DNA of 64,000 nt from JAPUDS01 sp964536265 (GTDB lineage Bacteria; Patescibacteriota; Saccharimonadia; Saccharimonadales; Saccharimonadaceae): NCBI GenBank assembly GCA_964536265.1, contig CAZHVV010000003.1, positions 1 to 64,000 of the forward strand, read 5' to 3'. Shown piece by piece: positions 25,145 to 34,265 of the stretch (its first letter is position 1; each line of letters opens with the position of its first letter). Made by a program: the position numbers and the translations under genes. Below the pieces are notes generated by a model. The model was given only the letters and a program-made list of their open reading frames with translations, was not told the origin of the DNA and searched no databases.

Positions 25145-26362
25145 ATGGCGTCATTTTCTTACCAAGCACGTTCGACCGCTGGTAAAATACTCGAAGGTAC
25201 ACTAGATGGCACAAATAGAGATGAGGTTATTGAAGCGCTAATCAAACAAGGTTTGCGACCGCTTCAAGTCAAGCTTCAAACTACTGGTAAAGGGTTATCA
25301 CTGCGGCTATTTCGTCCGAAGGTAAAGTCGACTGACCTTGTCCTCTTTACTCGACAGTTATCAACCATGGTGAGCGCCAGTGTTCCATTACTTCGTGCAC
25401 TCTCGACACTCCAACAACAAGCCGAAAACCCAACAATGCGTGCAATCATCACGCAAATAGTTAAGGATGTCCAAGGCGGCGCACAGCTTGCGGATGCTCT
25501 CGAAAAACACCCCGAAGTTTTCAGCGATATATACGTCAATATGGTTCGCGCAGGTGAATCTGCCGGAATTGTTGATGATATCTTAAAACGGCTCGCCTCC
25601 CAGGTTGAGAAAAATGCGAGTATGCGCAAAAAGATTAAGAGCGCCTCAACCTACCCAATGGTGCTGCTAAGTCTTACTGTGGTGGCATTCTTCGGACTTA
25701 TGCTCTTTGTTATACCTATGATTGGCACAATTTTAAAAGATCTTGGTGGCCCAGATGCTAAACTCCCGGCTATGACACAAGCTATGATGAACTTTAGTGA
25801 CTTCCTTGTGGCATATTGGTATATTGTCCTCGGTACAATTGGCGGAGGTATATTCTTATTTCGGCGCTGGATAAAAACCCCTAGTGGAAAATTTACCCTG
25901 CATCGCTTCATTTTGAAAGTTCCTATTGTCAACACCCTTGTTACAAAAGTTGCTGTAGCTCGATTCACACGAACATTTTCAGCTCTCATCGGCGCCGGTG
26001 TGAGCGTCGTCGAAGCACTGCAAGTGACGTCACGTGCTCTCGGTAACCAAGTCTTTCAACATGAGATTGAGGCTGCAACGCAAAAAGTCATCAATGGCCA
26101 GCAACTGTCACAAGCGCTGGAGAGCAGTAAACTCTTCCCTGGCATCGTGCCGCAAATGCTTGCTGTTGGTGAAGAGACCGGACAAACAGATGTAGTCCTC
26201 GTGAAAGTCGCTGAGTTTTACGAGGAAGAGGTAGATGCCGCCATCGACAGCCTCAGCGCCATCCTAGAACCAGTTATGATTGTCATTATGGGTAGTATGG
26301 TGGGATTGATTGCCGCAAATGTCATGGGACCAATTGCCAGTATGAGCCAGAACATCCAATAA
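25145..26362 (+). CDS. pilC: Type IV pilus inner-membrane platform protein
   Basis: 405 residues with two GspF/T2SF domains (~70-190, ~270-395) and three hydrophobic segments: ~172-195, ~220-240 and the C-terminal ~370-392. It begins MASFSYQARSTAGKILEG, the typical PilC opening. The motifs GESAGIVDDIL and VGEETGQTDVVL are the repeated GEESG signature of each half. It rotates or presents pilins to the growing fibre in partnership with PilB, whose gene is 3 bp upstream. Confidence 0.96.
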   Translation: MASFSYQARSTAGKILEGTLDGTNRDEVIEALIKQGLRPLQVKLQTTGKGLSLRLFRPKVKSTDLVLFTRQLSTMVSASVPLLRALSTLQQQAENPTMRAIITQIVKDVQGGAQLADALEKHPEVFSDIYVNMVRAGESAGIVDDILKRLASQVEKNASMRKKIKSASTYPMVLLSLTVVAFFGLMLFVIPMIGTILKDLGGPDAKLPAMTQAMMNFSDFLVAYWYIVLGTIGGGIFLFRRWIKTPSGKFTLHRFILKVPIVNTLVTKVAVARFTRTFSALIGAGVSVVEALQVTSRALGNQVFQHEIEAATQKVINGQQLSQALESSKLFPGIVPQMLAVGEETGQTDVVLVKVAEFYEEEVDAAIDSLSAILEPVMIVIMGSMVGLIAANVMGPIASMSQNIQ

Positions 26363-26366
26363 TCCC

Positions 26367-26394
26367 TTGACGCCATGCCGCTTATGGCTATAAT
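26367..26394 (+). promoter_or_regulatory. pilA promoter (TTGACG-N16-TATAAT)
   Basis: A -35 TTGACG at 26367-26372 and -10 TATAAT at 26389-26394. It gives a leader of about 65 nt, unusually long for this window, which ends in the strong SD noted separately. Confidence 0.65.
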
Positions 26395-26452
26395 TGTTCT
26401 TGAGATACTTTACCTATCAAGGTAGACATATCAACAATAACTAAATTTACTT

Positions 26453-26460
26453 AAGGAGGG
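26453..26460 (+). promoter_or_regulatory. Strong Shine-Dalgarno of pilA
   Basis: AAGGAGGG sits 7 nt before ATG 26468, the best SD in the window. It fits high expression of the major pilin and contrasts with the leaderless genes around it. Confidence 0.75.
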
Positions 26461-26467
26461 TGGGCTA

Positions 26468-26962
26468 ATGGTCTCACTTAAGAAAAATCAATCAGGTTTC
26501 ACAATCGTGGAGCTTTTGATTGTTATCGTAATCATCGGTATTCTTGCCGGTTTGGTCATCACAACATTTGTCGGCATTCAAGGACGTGCACGTAACAGCG
26601 AGCGACAAACAGATATTAACTCAATCTCGACACAGCTCGAGGGATACTTTGCAAAGAACAGTGGCTATCCATCACTTGCAGACTTGAATAGTGGCACATG
26701 GCGCACAAACAACGAAGTAAAGATTGGTGACGGCGACAAAGCATTCGCTGACCCTTCTAGCCCAACCACAGTAACACTGTCAGGTACGGTTCCATCAGCA
26801 GTTGGTAACTCATACTCATACGTTCCAACACCTGCAAACTGTAACTCTCCAACAACCGCTGCAGCTCCACCAGTTGCAGGAACAACGCCATATTGTTCTG
26901 GCTACACGTTAACTGCATTTATGGAAAATGCTGCAGTTTACACCAAGAACAGCGCAAACTAA
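26468..26962 (+). CDS. pilA: Major type IV pilin
   Basis: 164 residues. Prepilin leader MVSLKKNQSG, then mature FTIVELLIVIVIIGILAGL, which has the processed Phe1 and essential Glu5 and a ~25-residue N-terminal helix. The globular domain carries a Cys pair near the C-terminus (NCNSP.. to YCSG), which probably forms the D-region loop, and ends NSAN. Promoter, long leader, strong SD and a downstream terminator make it a separate highly expressed transcript within the pil cluster. Confidence 0.95.
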   Translation: MVSLKKNQSGFTIVELLIVIVIIGILAGLVITTFVGIQGRARNSERQTDINSISTQLEGYFAKNSGYPSLADLNSGTWRTNNEVKIGDGDKAFADPSSPTTVTLSGTVPSAVGNSYSYVPTPANCNSPTTAAAPPVAGTTPYCSGYTLTAFMENAAVYTKNSAN

Positions 26963-26980
26963 TCACTAGTACTGATTCTG

Positions 26981-27013
26981 TAAAACACCCCTTACGTAGG
27001 GGTGTTTTATTTT
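26981..27013 (+). terminator. pilA terminator
   Basis: Stem TAAAACACCCCT/AGGGGTGTTTTA followed by TTTT, 18 bp after the stop codon. It separates pilA from pilM. Confidence 0.85.
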
Positions 27014-27014
27014 G

Positions 27015-27044
27015 ACGGCTTTCTCGGTATATCGGGAAAGCCGT
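27015..27044. terminator. Second hairpin between pilA and pilM
   Basis: Imperfect stem ACGGCTTTC/GAAAGCCGT around a small AT-rich loop. It could reinforce termination or shield the start of the pilM transcript. TATAAT at 27051-27056 just downstream is the likely pilM -10. Confidence 0.45.
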
Positions 27045-27090
27045 TTATGCTATAATCAAAGCAAGATGAGCATTCACGCGTGGGCAATTT

Positions 27091-28143
27091 ATGAGCAAGC
27101 TTTTCCATAAAGACAAACCTATCATCGGTCTCGATATTTCTCCAACCAGCATCAAACTGATGTCGGTTGATACTGGTAAGTGGACGGTTCTGGGTTACGG
27201 CTCAATTGATGTTGATCCACAGAAAATGCAAATGAGCCTCAATACGGACGGAGCTTACATCGCCGAAGAACTGCAAGAACTAATCAAAAGTAAAACACTT
27301 GGTAGTTTTCGCAGTAACCATGTCGTCATGGCAGTGCCTACCTCGCGTACATACTCAAGAAGCATAACGATATCTGGCGATGTCAAAAGCTCAATTGAAG
27401 AATCCGTACAGCTCGAAGCTGAGCAGTACATACCTATCCCAATAGCTCAACTGTATATCGATTACGAAATTACCCACAAGGACAAAGAATCCACTGCCGC
27501 ACTTATGTGTGCTGTACCTCAAAAAATTGTCGATAACTGCGTTCGAGCTGCCGCACAGGCTGGCTTGGAAGTTATCATGATTGAGCCAGAAATGCTGTCT
27601 GTTGCTCGACTCTTACGTTACACGGAGGATGGTAGTCTTCCGACAGTTGTTGTTGATATCGGCGCAGCTGCAACAGATGTTGCAATTATTGACGGCACCA
27701 TAAAAGTCACAGGTGGGTTGCCAATAGGTGGTAATACGTTCACGCTCTCTATCTCCGAAAAGCTCAAAATGAGTCTCGAAAAAGCTCATCAGTTAAAGGT
27801 GCTCAATGGTCTAAGCCCTAGCCCCAAACAAAAACAGATTCATGAGGCTCTTGATCCTGATTTGAAGCGCATCGTACAGGAAATTAAGAAGATAGTTCGA
27901 TATTACACAGAACGTATTCCTGAAGCTCGAACAATCGAACAGGTGATTATTGTCGGTGGTGGCTCAAATATCCCGGGTATTGGCGACTATTTTACCGACA
28001 GTCTCGTTATTGCATCACGAGTTGCCAGTCCGTGGCAGATGCTTAACTTTGCAAAGCTCCCTCAGCCTGCTCGCCAATTTAAGCCACGCTACCTTACTGT
28101 CGCTGGACTTGCAAGCATCCGTCCTGAGGAGATTTGGAAATGA
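27091..28143 (+). CDS. pilM: Type IV pilus assembly ATPase-like protein PilM
   Basis: 350-residue actin-like (ASKHA) cytoplasmic protein. It binds the cytoplasmic tail of PilN and links the alignment complex to PilB/PilC. It opens with IIGLDISPTSIKLM (phosphate-1 loop), and later shows VVDIGAAATDVAIIDG (phosphate-2) and VIIVGGGSNIPGIGDYF (adenosine motif). The length and motif order match PilM. Its stop overlaps the pilN start (ATGA). The leader downstream of TATAAT 27051 is ~30 nt without a clear SD. Confidence 0.94.
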   Translation: MSKLFHKDKPIIGLDISPTSIKLMSVDTGKWTVLGYGSIDVDPQKMQMSLNTDGAYIAEELQELIKSKTLGSFRSNHVVMAVPTSRTYSRSITISGDVKSSIEESVQLEAEQYIPIPIAQLYIDYEITHKDKESTAALMCAVPQKIVDNCVRAAAQAGLEVIMIEPEMLSVARLLRYTEDGSLPTVVVDIGAAATDVAIIDGTIKVTGGLPIGGNTFTLSISEKLKMSLEKAHQLKVLNGLSPSPKQKQIHEALDPDLKRIVQEIKKIVRYYTERIPEARTIEQVIIVGGGSNIPGIGDYFTDSLVIASRVASPWQMLNFAKLPQPARQFKPRYLTVAGLASIRPEEIWK

Positions 28144-28736
28144 TCAATCTCCTAAACCCTGATAGTCTTAAGGAAATTCGTGCCGCGCGGTTGAATATTC
28201 GTCTGCGTCGTTTTGCAGTTCTCACCCTCCTTATCGCAGTTGGGATTGGTGGTATCTATGGTGTAGGATTTTGGTTAGCTAATCACGAAAAAGCAGTCGC
28301 CCAGGAGCAGCATGACGCAGCTCTCGTAAAATTGCAGCAATATGCAAACGTTAAGACTGATGCGGAAGCATACCGCCAGAATCTTGCCACTGCTAGCAAG
28401 ATTCTTAGCGGTGAAATAGTCTTTAGTAATTTTCTTATAGATACAGCTCAACTTCTGCCACCCAACACAATTTTGTCATCACTCCATCTATCCACTACCG
28501 CCAACAGCTCAAAACCAGGTGAATTATCGCTAGAAGCTAGAGGAAAAAGCTATGCGGACATATTGGCACTCAAGGGCAGACTTCAGTCCGATGCATCAAT
28601 ATTCACAGACGTACGCATAACAAGCACGGGGAAGATTGACGAGAGTACCGCATCTACTATTGAAGAGAAGTATCCATTCTGGGCAACCTTTACTGTCATA
28701 TTGAAGAAACTTGCGAGCGCCGGGGGCGTACAATGA
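28140..28736 (+). CDS. pilN: Type IV pilus assembly protein PilN
   Basis: About 198 residues from ATG 28140 (ATGA overlap with pilM). It begins MINLLNPDSLKEIRAARLN, whose INLLP-like segment is the conserved PilM-binding motif. A membrane helix (~26-48), a short coiled coil and a ferredoxin-like periplasmic-type domain follow. The next gene starts inside its stop codon, so pilM-N-O form a coupled unit. Identity is from motif, topology and order. Confidence 0.88.
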   Translation: MINLLNPDSLKEIRAARLNIRLRRFAVLTLLIAVGIGGIYGVGFWLANHEKAVAQEQHDAALVKLQQYANVKTDAEAYRQNLATASKILSGEIVFSNFLIDTAQLLPPNTILSSLHLSTTANSSKPGELSLEARGKSYADILALKGRLQSDASIFTDVRITSTGKIDESTASTIEEKYPFWATFTVILKKLASAGGVQ

Positions 28737-29302
28737 AAAAATCTATCACCATGAGCGCAAGGACAATGACGGCAATTCTCGGCACATGTATTGCTCTGTT
28801 TGTTGCTGGTATTATCATTAGTAATTGGCAACTCCACCTTATGCTAGTCGGCGAGATTACGACAACAAATACCCTCAAGCAGGATGCTGATCTCAGCTCG
28901 GAGAATCTTGTAAAAGCTGAACGGTTGAAGATGTATATCCAAGATAATTCCCGGCAAATCGCGGATGCTGCAACAATTGTCGCTGAGTCGAAAACATACG
29001 AATATCAGAACCAGATTATTCAAGACGTCACCGCATATGCCGATAGAGCGGGAATCATTATAAAAGAGTTTAGTTTTGCAACTGACGATTCAACTGCATC
29101 TAAAACATCCGTACTCAAATCGACCTACGCAACTCTTACACTCGATGACCCTATGAGCTACACGAGCTATTTAACCTTTCTAAGGCTAATTGAGCAGAAC
29201 CTAACCCGTATGCAGATTACGACCATTGGTCTTGAGCCCGATGAAACAACTCCAGGTATGATTAAAAGCCCAACAATTGAATTGAAGGTATACTTAAAGT
29301 AA
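28733..29302 (+). CDS. pilO: PilO-like alignment protein
   Basis: 189 residues. A short N-terminal cytoplasmic tail, one membrane helix (~13-33), a coiled coil (~38-85) and a small alpha/beta domain make up the topology of PilO. Sequence signatures of PilO are weak, so the call rests on size, topology and position after pilN (ATGA overlap). It would heterodimerise with PilN and couple to the pilus base. Confidence 0.72.
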   Translation: MKKSITMSARTMTAILGTCIALFVAGIIISNWQLHLMLVGEITTTNTLKQDADLSSENLVKAERLKMYIQDNSRQIADAATIVAESKTYEYQNQIIQDVTAYADRAGIIIKEFSFATDDSTASKTSVLKSTYATLTLDDPMSYTSYLTFLRLIEQNLTRMQITTIGLEPDETTPGMIKSPTIELKVYLK

Positions 29303-29631
29303 TGGCAAACACACCTCACAAGAAGAATGACACGAAGCGAGGTTCTTTAGACCTCAAAGATATACCCGCAGCTCTTGCGCCAGTTGGAGAATTTTTAAAG
29401 CAGCATATCAGTATTATATTTACCACAGCAGCGCTCAGCGCTCTCATGTACGCTGTTATCAACGTCAATACCGTATTACAATTAGCTGCTGACAGCAGCC
29501 AAACAGCAACATCTGCATATGACGCTCGTTTCGACAAAACAACAATTGACAAAATTGAAGCACTATCTCAACAGGAACAAAGCGGCAGCACAAGCCTACC
29601 CACGGGTAGAATAAACCCGTTTTCGGAGTAA
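29302..29631 (+). CDS. Small membrane protein of the pil operon
   Basis: 109 residues sharing one base with the pilO-like stop (TAATG). It has a polar Lys-rich N-terminus, a single membrane helix (~38-58) and a ~50-residue exposed tail ending GRINPFSE. The tail resembles the short segment that in PilP-type lipoproteins carries a DPF motif, but no lipobox or PilP domain is present. It may be a reduced functional counterpart in a monoderm; that is speculative. Confidence 0.65.
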   Translation: MANTPHKKNDTKRGSLDLKDIPAALAPVGEFLKQHISIIFTTAALSALMYAVINVNTVLQLAADSSQTATSAYDARFDKTTIDKIEALSQQEQSGSTSLPTGRINPFSE

Positions 29632-29638
29632 CGGAGGC

Positions 29639-30223
29639 ATGCTACTTCCTATAGAGCAACTCATGAATACGCCCATTATGAGTTTGCAAACTGGAACTCA
29701 ACTTGCAAAAACTAGCGGTGTAATTATTGACCCGCGAAAACTCATCATTGTTGCTTTTCGTATCAACGGTCAGCGGCTCAGCCAACCCGAATCTGTTCTA
29801 CACCCTGAAGATATCCGTGAAATGAGTAATATTGGTATGATTGTCGACAGTGATGAATCTCTTATGTCGCTGAACGGACTCATTCGATTACAAGAAGTAA
29901 TCGACTTTGACTTTGAACTTGTTGGTTTGCGTGTTGAAGATGAAAAAGGTCACAAACTCGGGCGAGTCGGCAGCTATGCTGTTGACCCTGATAGTTTTAC
30001 TGTGCAGCAGATATATACCAAACAACCACTGCTAAAAAGTATCTCCTCAATGGGCCTGACGATTCACAGGTCACAAATTGTATCAATTGATAACGAGCAT
30101 ATGGTAGTGAAAGATACTGCAGTCAAAGACGCGTCACCTATTACTGAAACGGCACGGACATTTATAAACCCATTCCGCCCTGCTCCCTCACAACAACCTG
30201 ACAGCGCTAGTCTTCCTGACTAA
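29639..30223 (+). CDS. PRC-barrel domain protein at the end of the pil operon
   Basis: 194 residues, soluble, with a clear SD (GGAGG) 7 bp after the previous stop. It contains two PRC-barrel-like halves: ~1-85 with IEQLMNTPIMSLQTGTQLAKTSGVIIDPRK, and ~88-165 with LVGLRVEDEKGHKLGRVGSYAVDPDS. This is the beta-barrel fold also seen in RimM and photosynthetic reaction centre H. A disordered Pro/Ser/Gln-rich tail follows. PRC barrels bind RNA, protein or ligands, and no pilus role is established. Its 3' end overlaps convergent recX by 17 bp. Confidence 0.82.
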   Translation: MLLPIEQLMNTPIMSLQTGTQLAKTSGVIIDPRKLIIVAFRINGQRLSQPESVLHPEDIREMSNIGMIVDSDESLMSLNGLIRLQEVIDFDFELVGLRVEDEKGHKLGRVGSYAVDPDSFTVQQIYTKQPLLKSISSMGLTIHRSQIVSIDNEHMVVKDTAVKDASPITETARTFINPFRPAPSQQPDSASLPD

Positions 30224-30857
30224 GAACTTCTTGAATTGTATCGTAGCTAAAACCTTGCCGCATAAGATACGCGAGAAACTTTTGCTTGTCGTCGTATCGC
30301 GCTCGTTTTTTGGCAACGATACGTCGTAATTCTTCAACTTCGTCACGCGATGAACCTTCAAGTGCAATAGTTATAATTCTTTGTTCTATACCTTTCGCTC
30401 GCAGCTCCGCGATAAGCTTTCGCTGACTTGTCCCCTTGATAAGATTGCGATTTTCCACCCAATAGCGAGCAAACTTCTCATCATCAACATAGCCTTTTTC
30501 TTGCAGGCGTACGAATACCTTGTCGACAATTTCCTGACTCACACCCGGTCGCTTTATAACTTCTCCAGTTGAACGACGTCGATTCATTGTTGTTCGCGTC
30601 TTACGCCATAAGTAATCACGTACCTCTTTTTCGCTATGCGGTCGAAGCATCGTGTACTCAAGTGCTCGCATATACAACTTGCCAAATTGACTTTCCTGCT
30701 CAAAAGCCGTGAGCTCTTCGTCGGAATATTCTTTTCCGACTTTCAACCCAAGTTCACCAACTTGAAAGACATCGAGAGAAAACCTATACACACCGTCGAC
30801 CGACACATTTACCCTGTCGGGATTCTTTGCCTGAACTGAGATGTTAGTTATCTTCAT
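30207..30857 (-). CDS. recX: Regulatory protein RecX
   Basis: 216 residues of three-helix RecX repeats, with RALEYTMLRPHSEKEVRDYLWRK and GYVDDEKFARYWVENR as the typical repeat cores. RecX binds the RecA filament and limits recombination. It is encoded 36 bp downstream of recA on the same strand, the usual arrangement. Confidence 0.93.
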   Translation of the reverse strand: MKITNISVQAKNPDRVNVSVDGVYRFSLDVFQVGELGLKVGKEYSDEELTAFEQESQFGKLYMRALEYTMLRPHSEKEVRDYLWRKTRTTMNRRRSTGEVIKRPGVSQEIVDKVFVRLQEKGYVDDEKFARYWVENRNLIKGTSQRKLIAELRAKGIEQRIITIALEGSSRDEVEELRRIVAKKRARYDDKQKFLAYLMRQGFSYDTIQEVLSQED

Positions 30858-30893
30858 AGTCGCTCATTGTTTCACCTACGACGTTAGATAGAA

Positions 30894-31931
30894 CTATTCT
30901 TCTACGTCAGCGACTTTCTTTCGTACTTCTTTTTCGATTTCTGCAAGAACTTTTGGATTTTCTTTCAAATAGGCCTTTGTGGCTTCTCGGCCTTGACCGA
31001 TTTTAGCTTCTTTATAGTCGAACCATGCGCCGGCCTTGCCGACAATCCCGTGTGTCACAGCTAAGTCGAGGACATCGCCAGTTTGAGAGATACCTTCGTT
31101 GTACATGATGTCAAACTCGGCAGTTCGAAACGGTGGCGCAATCTTGTTTTTGACTACTTTTACTTTGGTGCGGTTACCAATAATCTCTTCACCTTGTTTA
31201 ATCTGACCAATGCGACGAATATCGATACGTACAGAAGCATAAAACTTCAGCGCATTACCACCGGTCGTTGTTTCAGGGTTACCAAACATAACACCAATTT
31301 TCATACGAATTTGGTTGATGAATACGACTGTTCCCTTGCTCTTGTTGATAATGCCTGTTAGTTTACGCAGTGCCTGACTCATCAATCGAGCCTGTAGGCC
31401 CATGTGGCTGTCGCCCATATCACCTTCAATTTCAGCTTGTGGGACAAGTGCAGCAACTGAGTCAACCACAATGATATCAACCGCGTTCGAGCGAACGAGT
31501 GTCTCGACAATCTCTAGTGCCTGCTCGCCGTTATCTGGTTGGGATACGAGCAAGTTTGCCGTATCAACACCGAGTCGTTTTGCGTACGAAGGGTCAAGTG
31601 CGTGTTCAGCGTCAATAAATGCCGCTGTGCCGCCTTTTTTCTGGGCTTCAGCGATAAGATGCAGCGCCAGTGTTGTTTTACCAGAGCTTTCAGGCCCATA
31701 AATCTCAATGATACGTCCTTTTGGATACCCGCCGCCGAGCGCAAGGTCAAGACTGAGTGTCCCGGAAGGAATCAACTCAACATCTGCCCTGTGCGACTCA
31801 CCAAGTTTCATGATAGAACCATCGCCAAATTGCTTGGTGATTTGGTCCATCGCAAGACCAAGTGCCTTCATTTTGCCATCACTACCCGCGTCAGTTTTCT
31901 CAGCCAGTACTTTCTTTGCTTTCTCAGCCAT
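30894..31931 (-). CDS. recA: Recombinase RecA
   Basis: About 345 residues from ATG 31931, preceded by SD GTGGAGG; a longer in-frame extension upstream lacks support. Family features: the GPESSGKTTLALH Walker A, the FIDAEHALDP segment, the L1 and L2 DNA loops (GDSHMGLQARLMSQALRK; MFGNPETTTGGNALKFYAS) and an acidic C-terminus. It drives strand exchange in repair and transformation. TATAAT at 31962-31967 gives a ~25-nt leader. No clear LexA-type box is seen. Confidence 0.97.
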   Translation of the reverse strand: MAEKAKKVLAEKTDAGSDGKMKALGLAMDQITKQFGDGSIMKLGESHRADVELIPSGTLSLDLALGGGYPKGRIIEIYGPESSGKTTLALHLIAEAQKKGGTAAFIDAEHALDPSYAKRLGVDTANLLVSQPDNGEQALEIVETLVRSNAVDIIVVDSVAALVPQAEIEGDMGDSHMGLQARLMSQALRKLTGIINKSKGTVVFINQIRMKIGVMFGNPETTTGGNALKFYASVRIDIRRIGQIKQGEEIIGNRTKVKVVKNKIAPPFRTAEFDIMYNEGISQTGDVLDLAVTHGIVGKAGAWFDYKEAKIGQGREATKAYLKENPKVLAEIEKEVRKKVADVEE

Positions 31932-31961
31932 ATTCGCCTCCACTTTTAGTATCTTAGTCCC

Positions 31962-31967
31962 ATTATA
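31962..31967 (-). promoter_or_regulatory. -10 box TATAAT of recA
   Basis: It lies 30 nt upstream of the recA ATG, leaving room for the SD. This is one of the few leadered promoters in the window. Confidence 0.6.
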
Positions 31968-32034
31968 CCCTGTTTGCCATACCCGTCGCAACGAACGACA
32001 ATATCTATTCGCGAACTCTATACCCATGAAATGG

Positions 32035-32040
32035 TATAAT
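32035..32040 (+). promoter_or_regulatory. -10 box TATAAT, leaderless promoter
   Basis: Ends 1 nt before ATG 32042 and 7 nt before ATG 32048. Only the second can be translated from an RNA starting ~7 nt downstream of the box. Confidence 0.6.
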
Positions 32041-32047
32041 TATGACT

Positions 32048-32437
32048 ATGGAAAAACAGTCTGGATTTACTGCACTCGAACTTATTGTCGTTATTATCAT
32101 ATTCGTCTCAGTTGGTTCTATTTTCTGGTTCCAGATGCGTGATATTGAAGCACAACATCGCGATATTGAACGTAAAACAGCCATAAACTCTATGTATTAC
32201 AATCTGGAAGAAATTGTTTATAAGGAACTCGGCGGCTACCCGTCAACACTAAACGCGACACAATTGAAAGCCATGGATAGCTCTCTGTTGAAGGATACGA
32301 ATGGTGTCACTATTAGCGATTCTGGGTCCCAATATCGCTACGAACCAAGTAGTTGCAATGGGGCGATTTGTCAGCATTATATCCTACGGGCAACACTTGA
32401 AAAGGAAGCTGAATACGTAAAGGAAAGCCGCAACTAG
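32048..32437 (+). CDS. Minor type IV prepilin
   Basis: About 129 residues beginning MEKQSG|FTALELIVVIIIFVSVGSIF: a very short leader, cleavage after Gly, Phe1 and Glu5, then the pilin N-terminal helix. The globular part has YNLEEIVYKELGGYPSTL, similar in plan to the start of the PilA globular domain (GYFAKNSGYPSL), and a Cys pair (SCNGAIC). It stands alone next to recA. Probably a minor pilin affecting assembly or DNA uptake; the uptake role is inference. Confidence 0.88.
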   Translation: MEKQSGFTALELIVVIIIFVSVGSIFWFQMRDIEAQHRDIERKTAINSMYYNLEEIVYKELGGYPSTLNATQLKAMDSSLLKDTNGVTISDSGSQYRYEPSSCNGAICQHYILRATLEKEAEYVKESRN

Positions 32438-32438
32438 G

Positions 32439-33239
32439 CTAGTCGTCGTTCTCGTCGGTGTCAACTTGACGATAGTTTTTGAAGGCCTCAACTGCATTGT
32501 TCAATAAGCGGACTTGTTCTTGTGGATTTGATACAAAATTAAACCGGTAGGTTGTCTCTTCGCCCTCTGTCGAAAGACGAATAGCACCATAATTTAAAAT
32601 GGTCTGCAATATCCCCTTCTGACGATAACTCGCGTCTTCAATATTGCCAAGACTAATTGTCTGGTCTTTCTTCGAGAAAAGGCTGGTCTGTATGTGTTGC
32701 ATAACACTCTCGTTCGTTAGATAAAAACGATTCGCATCATAGATGACAGTTGCAACAACACCACCCAAAATCACCAGTACAGCCACCAGAACCAGGACCA
32801 GCCCTCCGTTCGCTATCACATCAGCCGATACGGTAAATGGCAATACATTCGAGGCAAAAACTACTATCGGAAATATGAATAAAATAATAAGTGCGACCAC
32901 TACCACCGCCCAGATAGAGATAATTCCAATCAAATGACGCCTAATGGCGCTGATAACATATTCACCCTCACTCAGATTTAGATGAGGATACATCCGGTGT
33001 GACCTCGTATGCTTCCGTTTAATATCTTCGGAAATAATTTGTTTTTTAGGATTAATTGCTCGGCTAATATACACGACTGCGGGTTGTCCGGCTTCTGCTT
33101 GTGCTTGCTGCGAAGAGGTTGGTTGGGTAGAGTCTGGAACAGTCTCTACGGCAGGGTGTGCATACAGTGGCCGACCGTATTGGTCGTACGCAACTGGCTT
33201 ATTCGGATTTTCGTCCGGACTGTTCCCAAAGCTTGTCAT
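32439..33239 (-). CDS. Bacterial PH-domain membrane protein
   Basis: 266 residues. A Pro/Gln-rich polar N-terminus (~1-75) precedes a basic stretch, two membrane helices (~107-132, ~145-170) and a bPH2/DUF304-type domain (~175-255). The core NRFYLTNESVMQHIQTSLFSKKDQTISLGNIEDASYRQ is divided here by family structure. YdbS/YdbT-like proteins share this layout; their function is poorly known. The mRNA is leaderless (TATAAT 6 nt before the ATG). The gene converges with the minor prepilin, 1 bp apart. Confidence 0.82.
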   Translation of the reverse strand: MTSFGNSPDENPNKPVAYDQYGRPLYAHPAVETVPDSTQPTSSQQAQAEAGQPAVVYISRAINPKKQIISEDIKRKHTRSHRMYPHLNLSEGEYVISAIRRHLIGIISIWAVVVVALIILFIFPIVVFASNVLPFTVSADVIANGGLVLVLVAVLVILGGVVATVIYDANRFYLTNESVMQHIQTSLFSKKDQTISLGNIEDASYRQKGILQTILNYGAIRLSTEGEETTYRFNFVSNPQEQVRLLNNAVEAFKNYRQVDTDENDD

Positions 33240-33245
33240 GAATAT

Positions 33246-33251
33246 ATTATA
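33246..33251 (-). promoter_or_regulatory. -10 box TATAAT, leaderless promoter
   Basis: Ends 6 nt before ATG 33239. Confidence 0.6.
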
Positions 33252-33269
33252 GCATTCTGATAAGCCACG

Positions 33270-34265
33270 TTAGCCAAGATGTTGTCGAGCTTTTGGTGTG
33301 ACACGACGGCCACGTGGCGTACGTTCAATAAAACCAATTTGCATAAGATACGGTTCATAAAAATCCTCAATAGTCGTCATTTCATCGCCAGTTAGAGCCG
33401 CAATAGTGTTAAGCCCAACTGGGTTATCACCATAGTTATCAATGATACTCCGCAGTAGTTGTCTATCAGCTGGGTCAAGCCCAAGTTCATCGATTTCAAG
33501 CATATTGAGAGCCTTAAGTGTTGTCGTGTCGTCAATAACCCCATCGCCATTCACATCGGCATAATCACGAACCCGTTTTAGGAGTCGGTTGGCAATTCGA
33601 GGGGTTTGACGAGCTCGAGTAGCGAGCAGCGCCGCAGCTCCTGGACGGATTGTACTTTGCAAGATACTCGCCGCACGAATGATAATCTTCTCAATCTCTC
33701 CTGGTGTATAAAATTCAAGCCGATGAATATGGCCAAACCTGTCACGCAGCGGTGCCGCCAAACTACCGGTACGGGTTGTCGCGCCTATAACGGTAAACTT
33801 CGGCAAGTCAAGCCGCACACTACGGGCTGCTGGCCCTTTACCGATGACGATATCAAGCTTAAAGTCTTCCATTGCGCTATAGAGCACCTCTTCAACAGTT
33901 CTGCTAAGACGATGGATTTCATCAATAAACAAGATATCTCCATCACTCAAATTCGTCAGAATGCTTGCCAAATCTCCAGCTCGCTCAATTGCAGGTCCAG
34001 CCGTAACCCGAAGACTAACCCCCATCTCGTTGGCTATGACCGTTGCCATTGTGGTCTTGCCAAGTCCCGGTGGACCGTAGAGCAGCACGTGATCGATTGG
34101 TTCACCACGCTTTTTCGCTGCGTCGATACTGAGCTGAAGATTTTTCTTGAGTCGCTCCTGCCCAACATATTCCGAAAAACTTTGTGGCCGTAAGCTCAGC
34201 TCAATAATCTGCTCATCGTCGTCAACATCATGAGCACTTGTATCAACAATTCGTTCAATAGCCAT
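33270..34265 (-). CDS. ruvB: Holliday junction branch-migration motor RuvB
   Basis: 331-residue AAA+ ATPase. Walker A GPPGLGKTT, Walker B ILFIDEIHRL, sensor GATTRTGSLAAPLRDRFG and a C-terminal winged helix ending with RTPRGR, the family DNA-binding signature. An SD-like AAAGG precedes ATG 34265. It is ~100 bp downstream of the SDR gene and belongs to the ruv region on this strand. Confidence 0.97.
   Translation of the reverse strand: MAIERIVDTSAHDVDDDEQIIELSLRPQSFSEYVGQERLKKNLQLSIDAAKKRGEPIDHVLLYGPPGLGKTTMATVIANEMGVSLRVTAGPAIERAGDLASILTNLSDGDILFIDEIHRLSRTVEEVLYSAMEDFKLDIVIGKGPAARSVRLDLPKFTVIGATTRTGSLAAPLRDRFGHIHRLEFYTPGEIEKIIIRAASILQSTIRPGAAALLATRARQTPRIANRLLKRVRDYADVNGDGVIDDTTTLKALNMLEIDELGLDPADRQLLRSIIDNYGDNPVGLNTIAALTGDEMTTIEDFYEPYLMQIGFIERTPRGRRVTPKARQHLG

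Noticed and set aside
32042..32047. ATG 32042 as start of the minor prepilin
   Set aside because: It lies 1 nt after the -10 box and would be upstream of the transcription start; ATG 32048 fits both the promoter and a prepilin leader.
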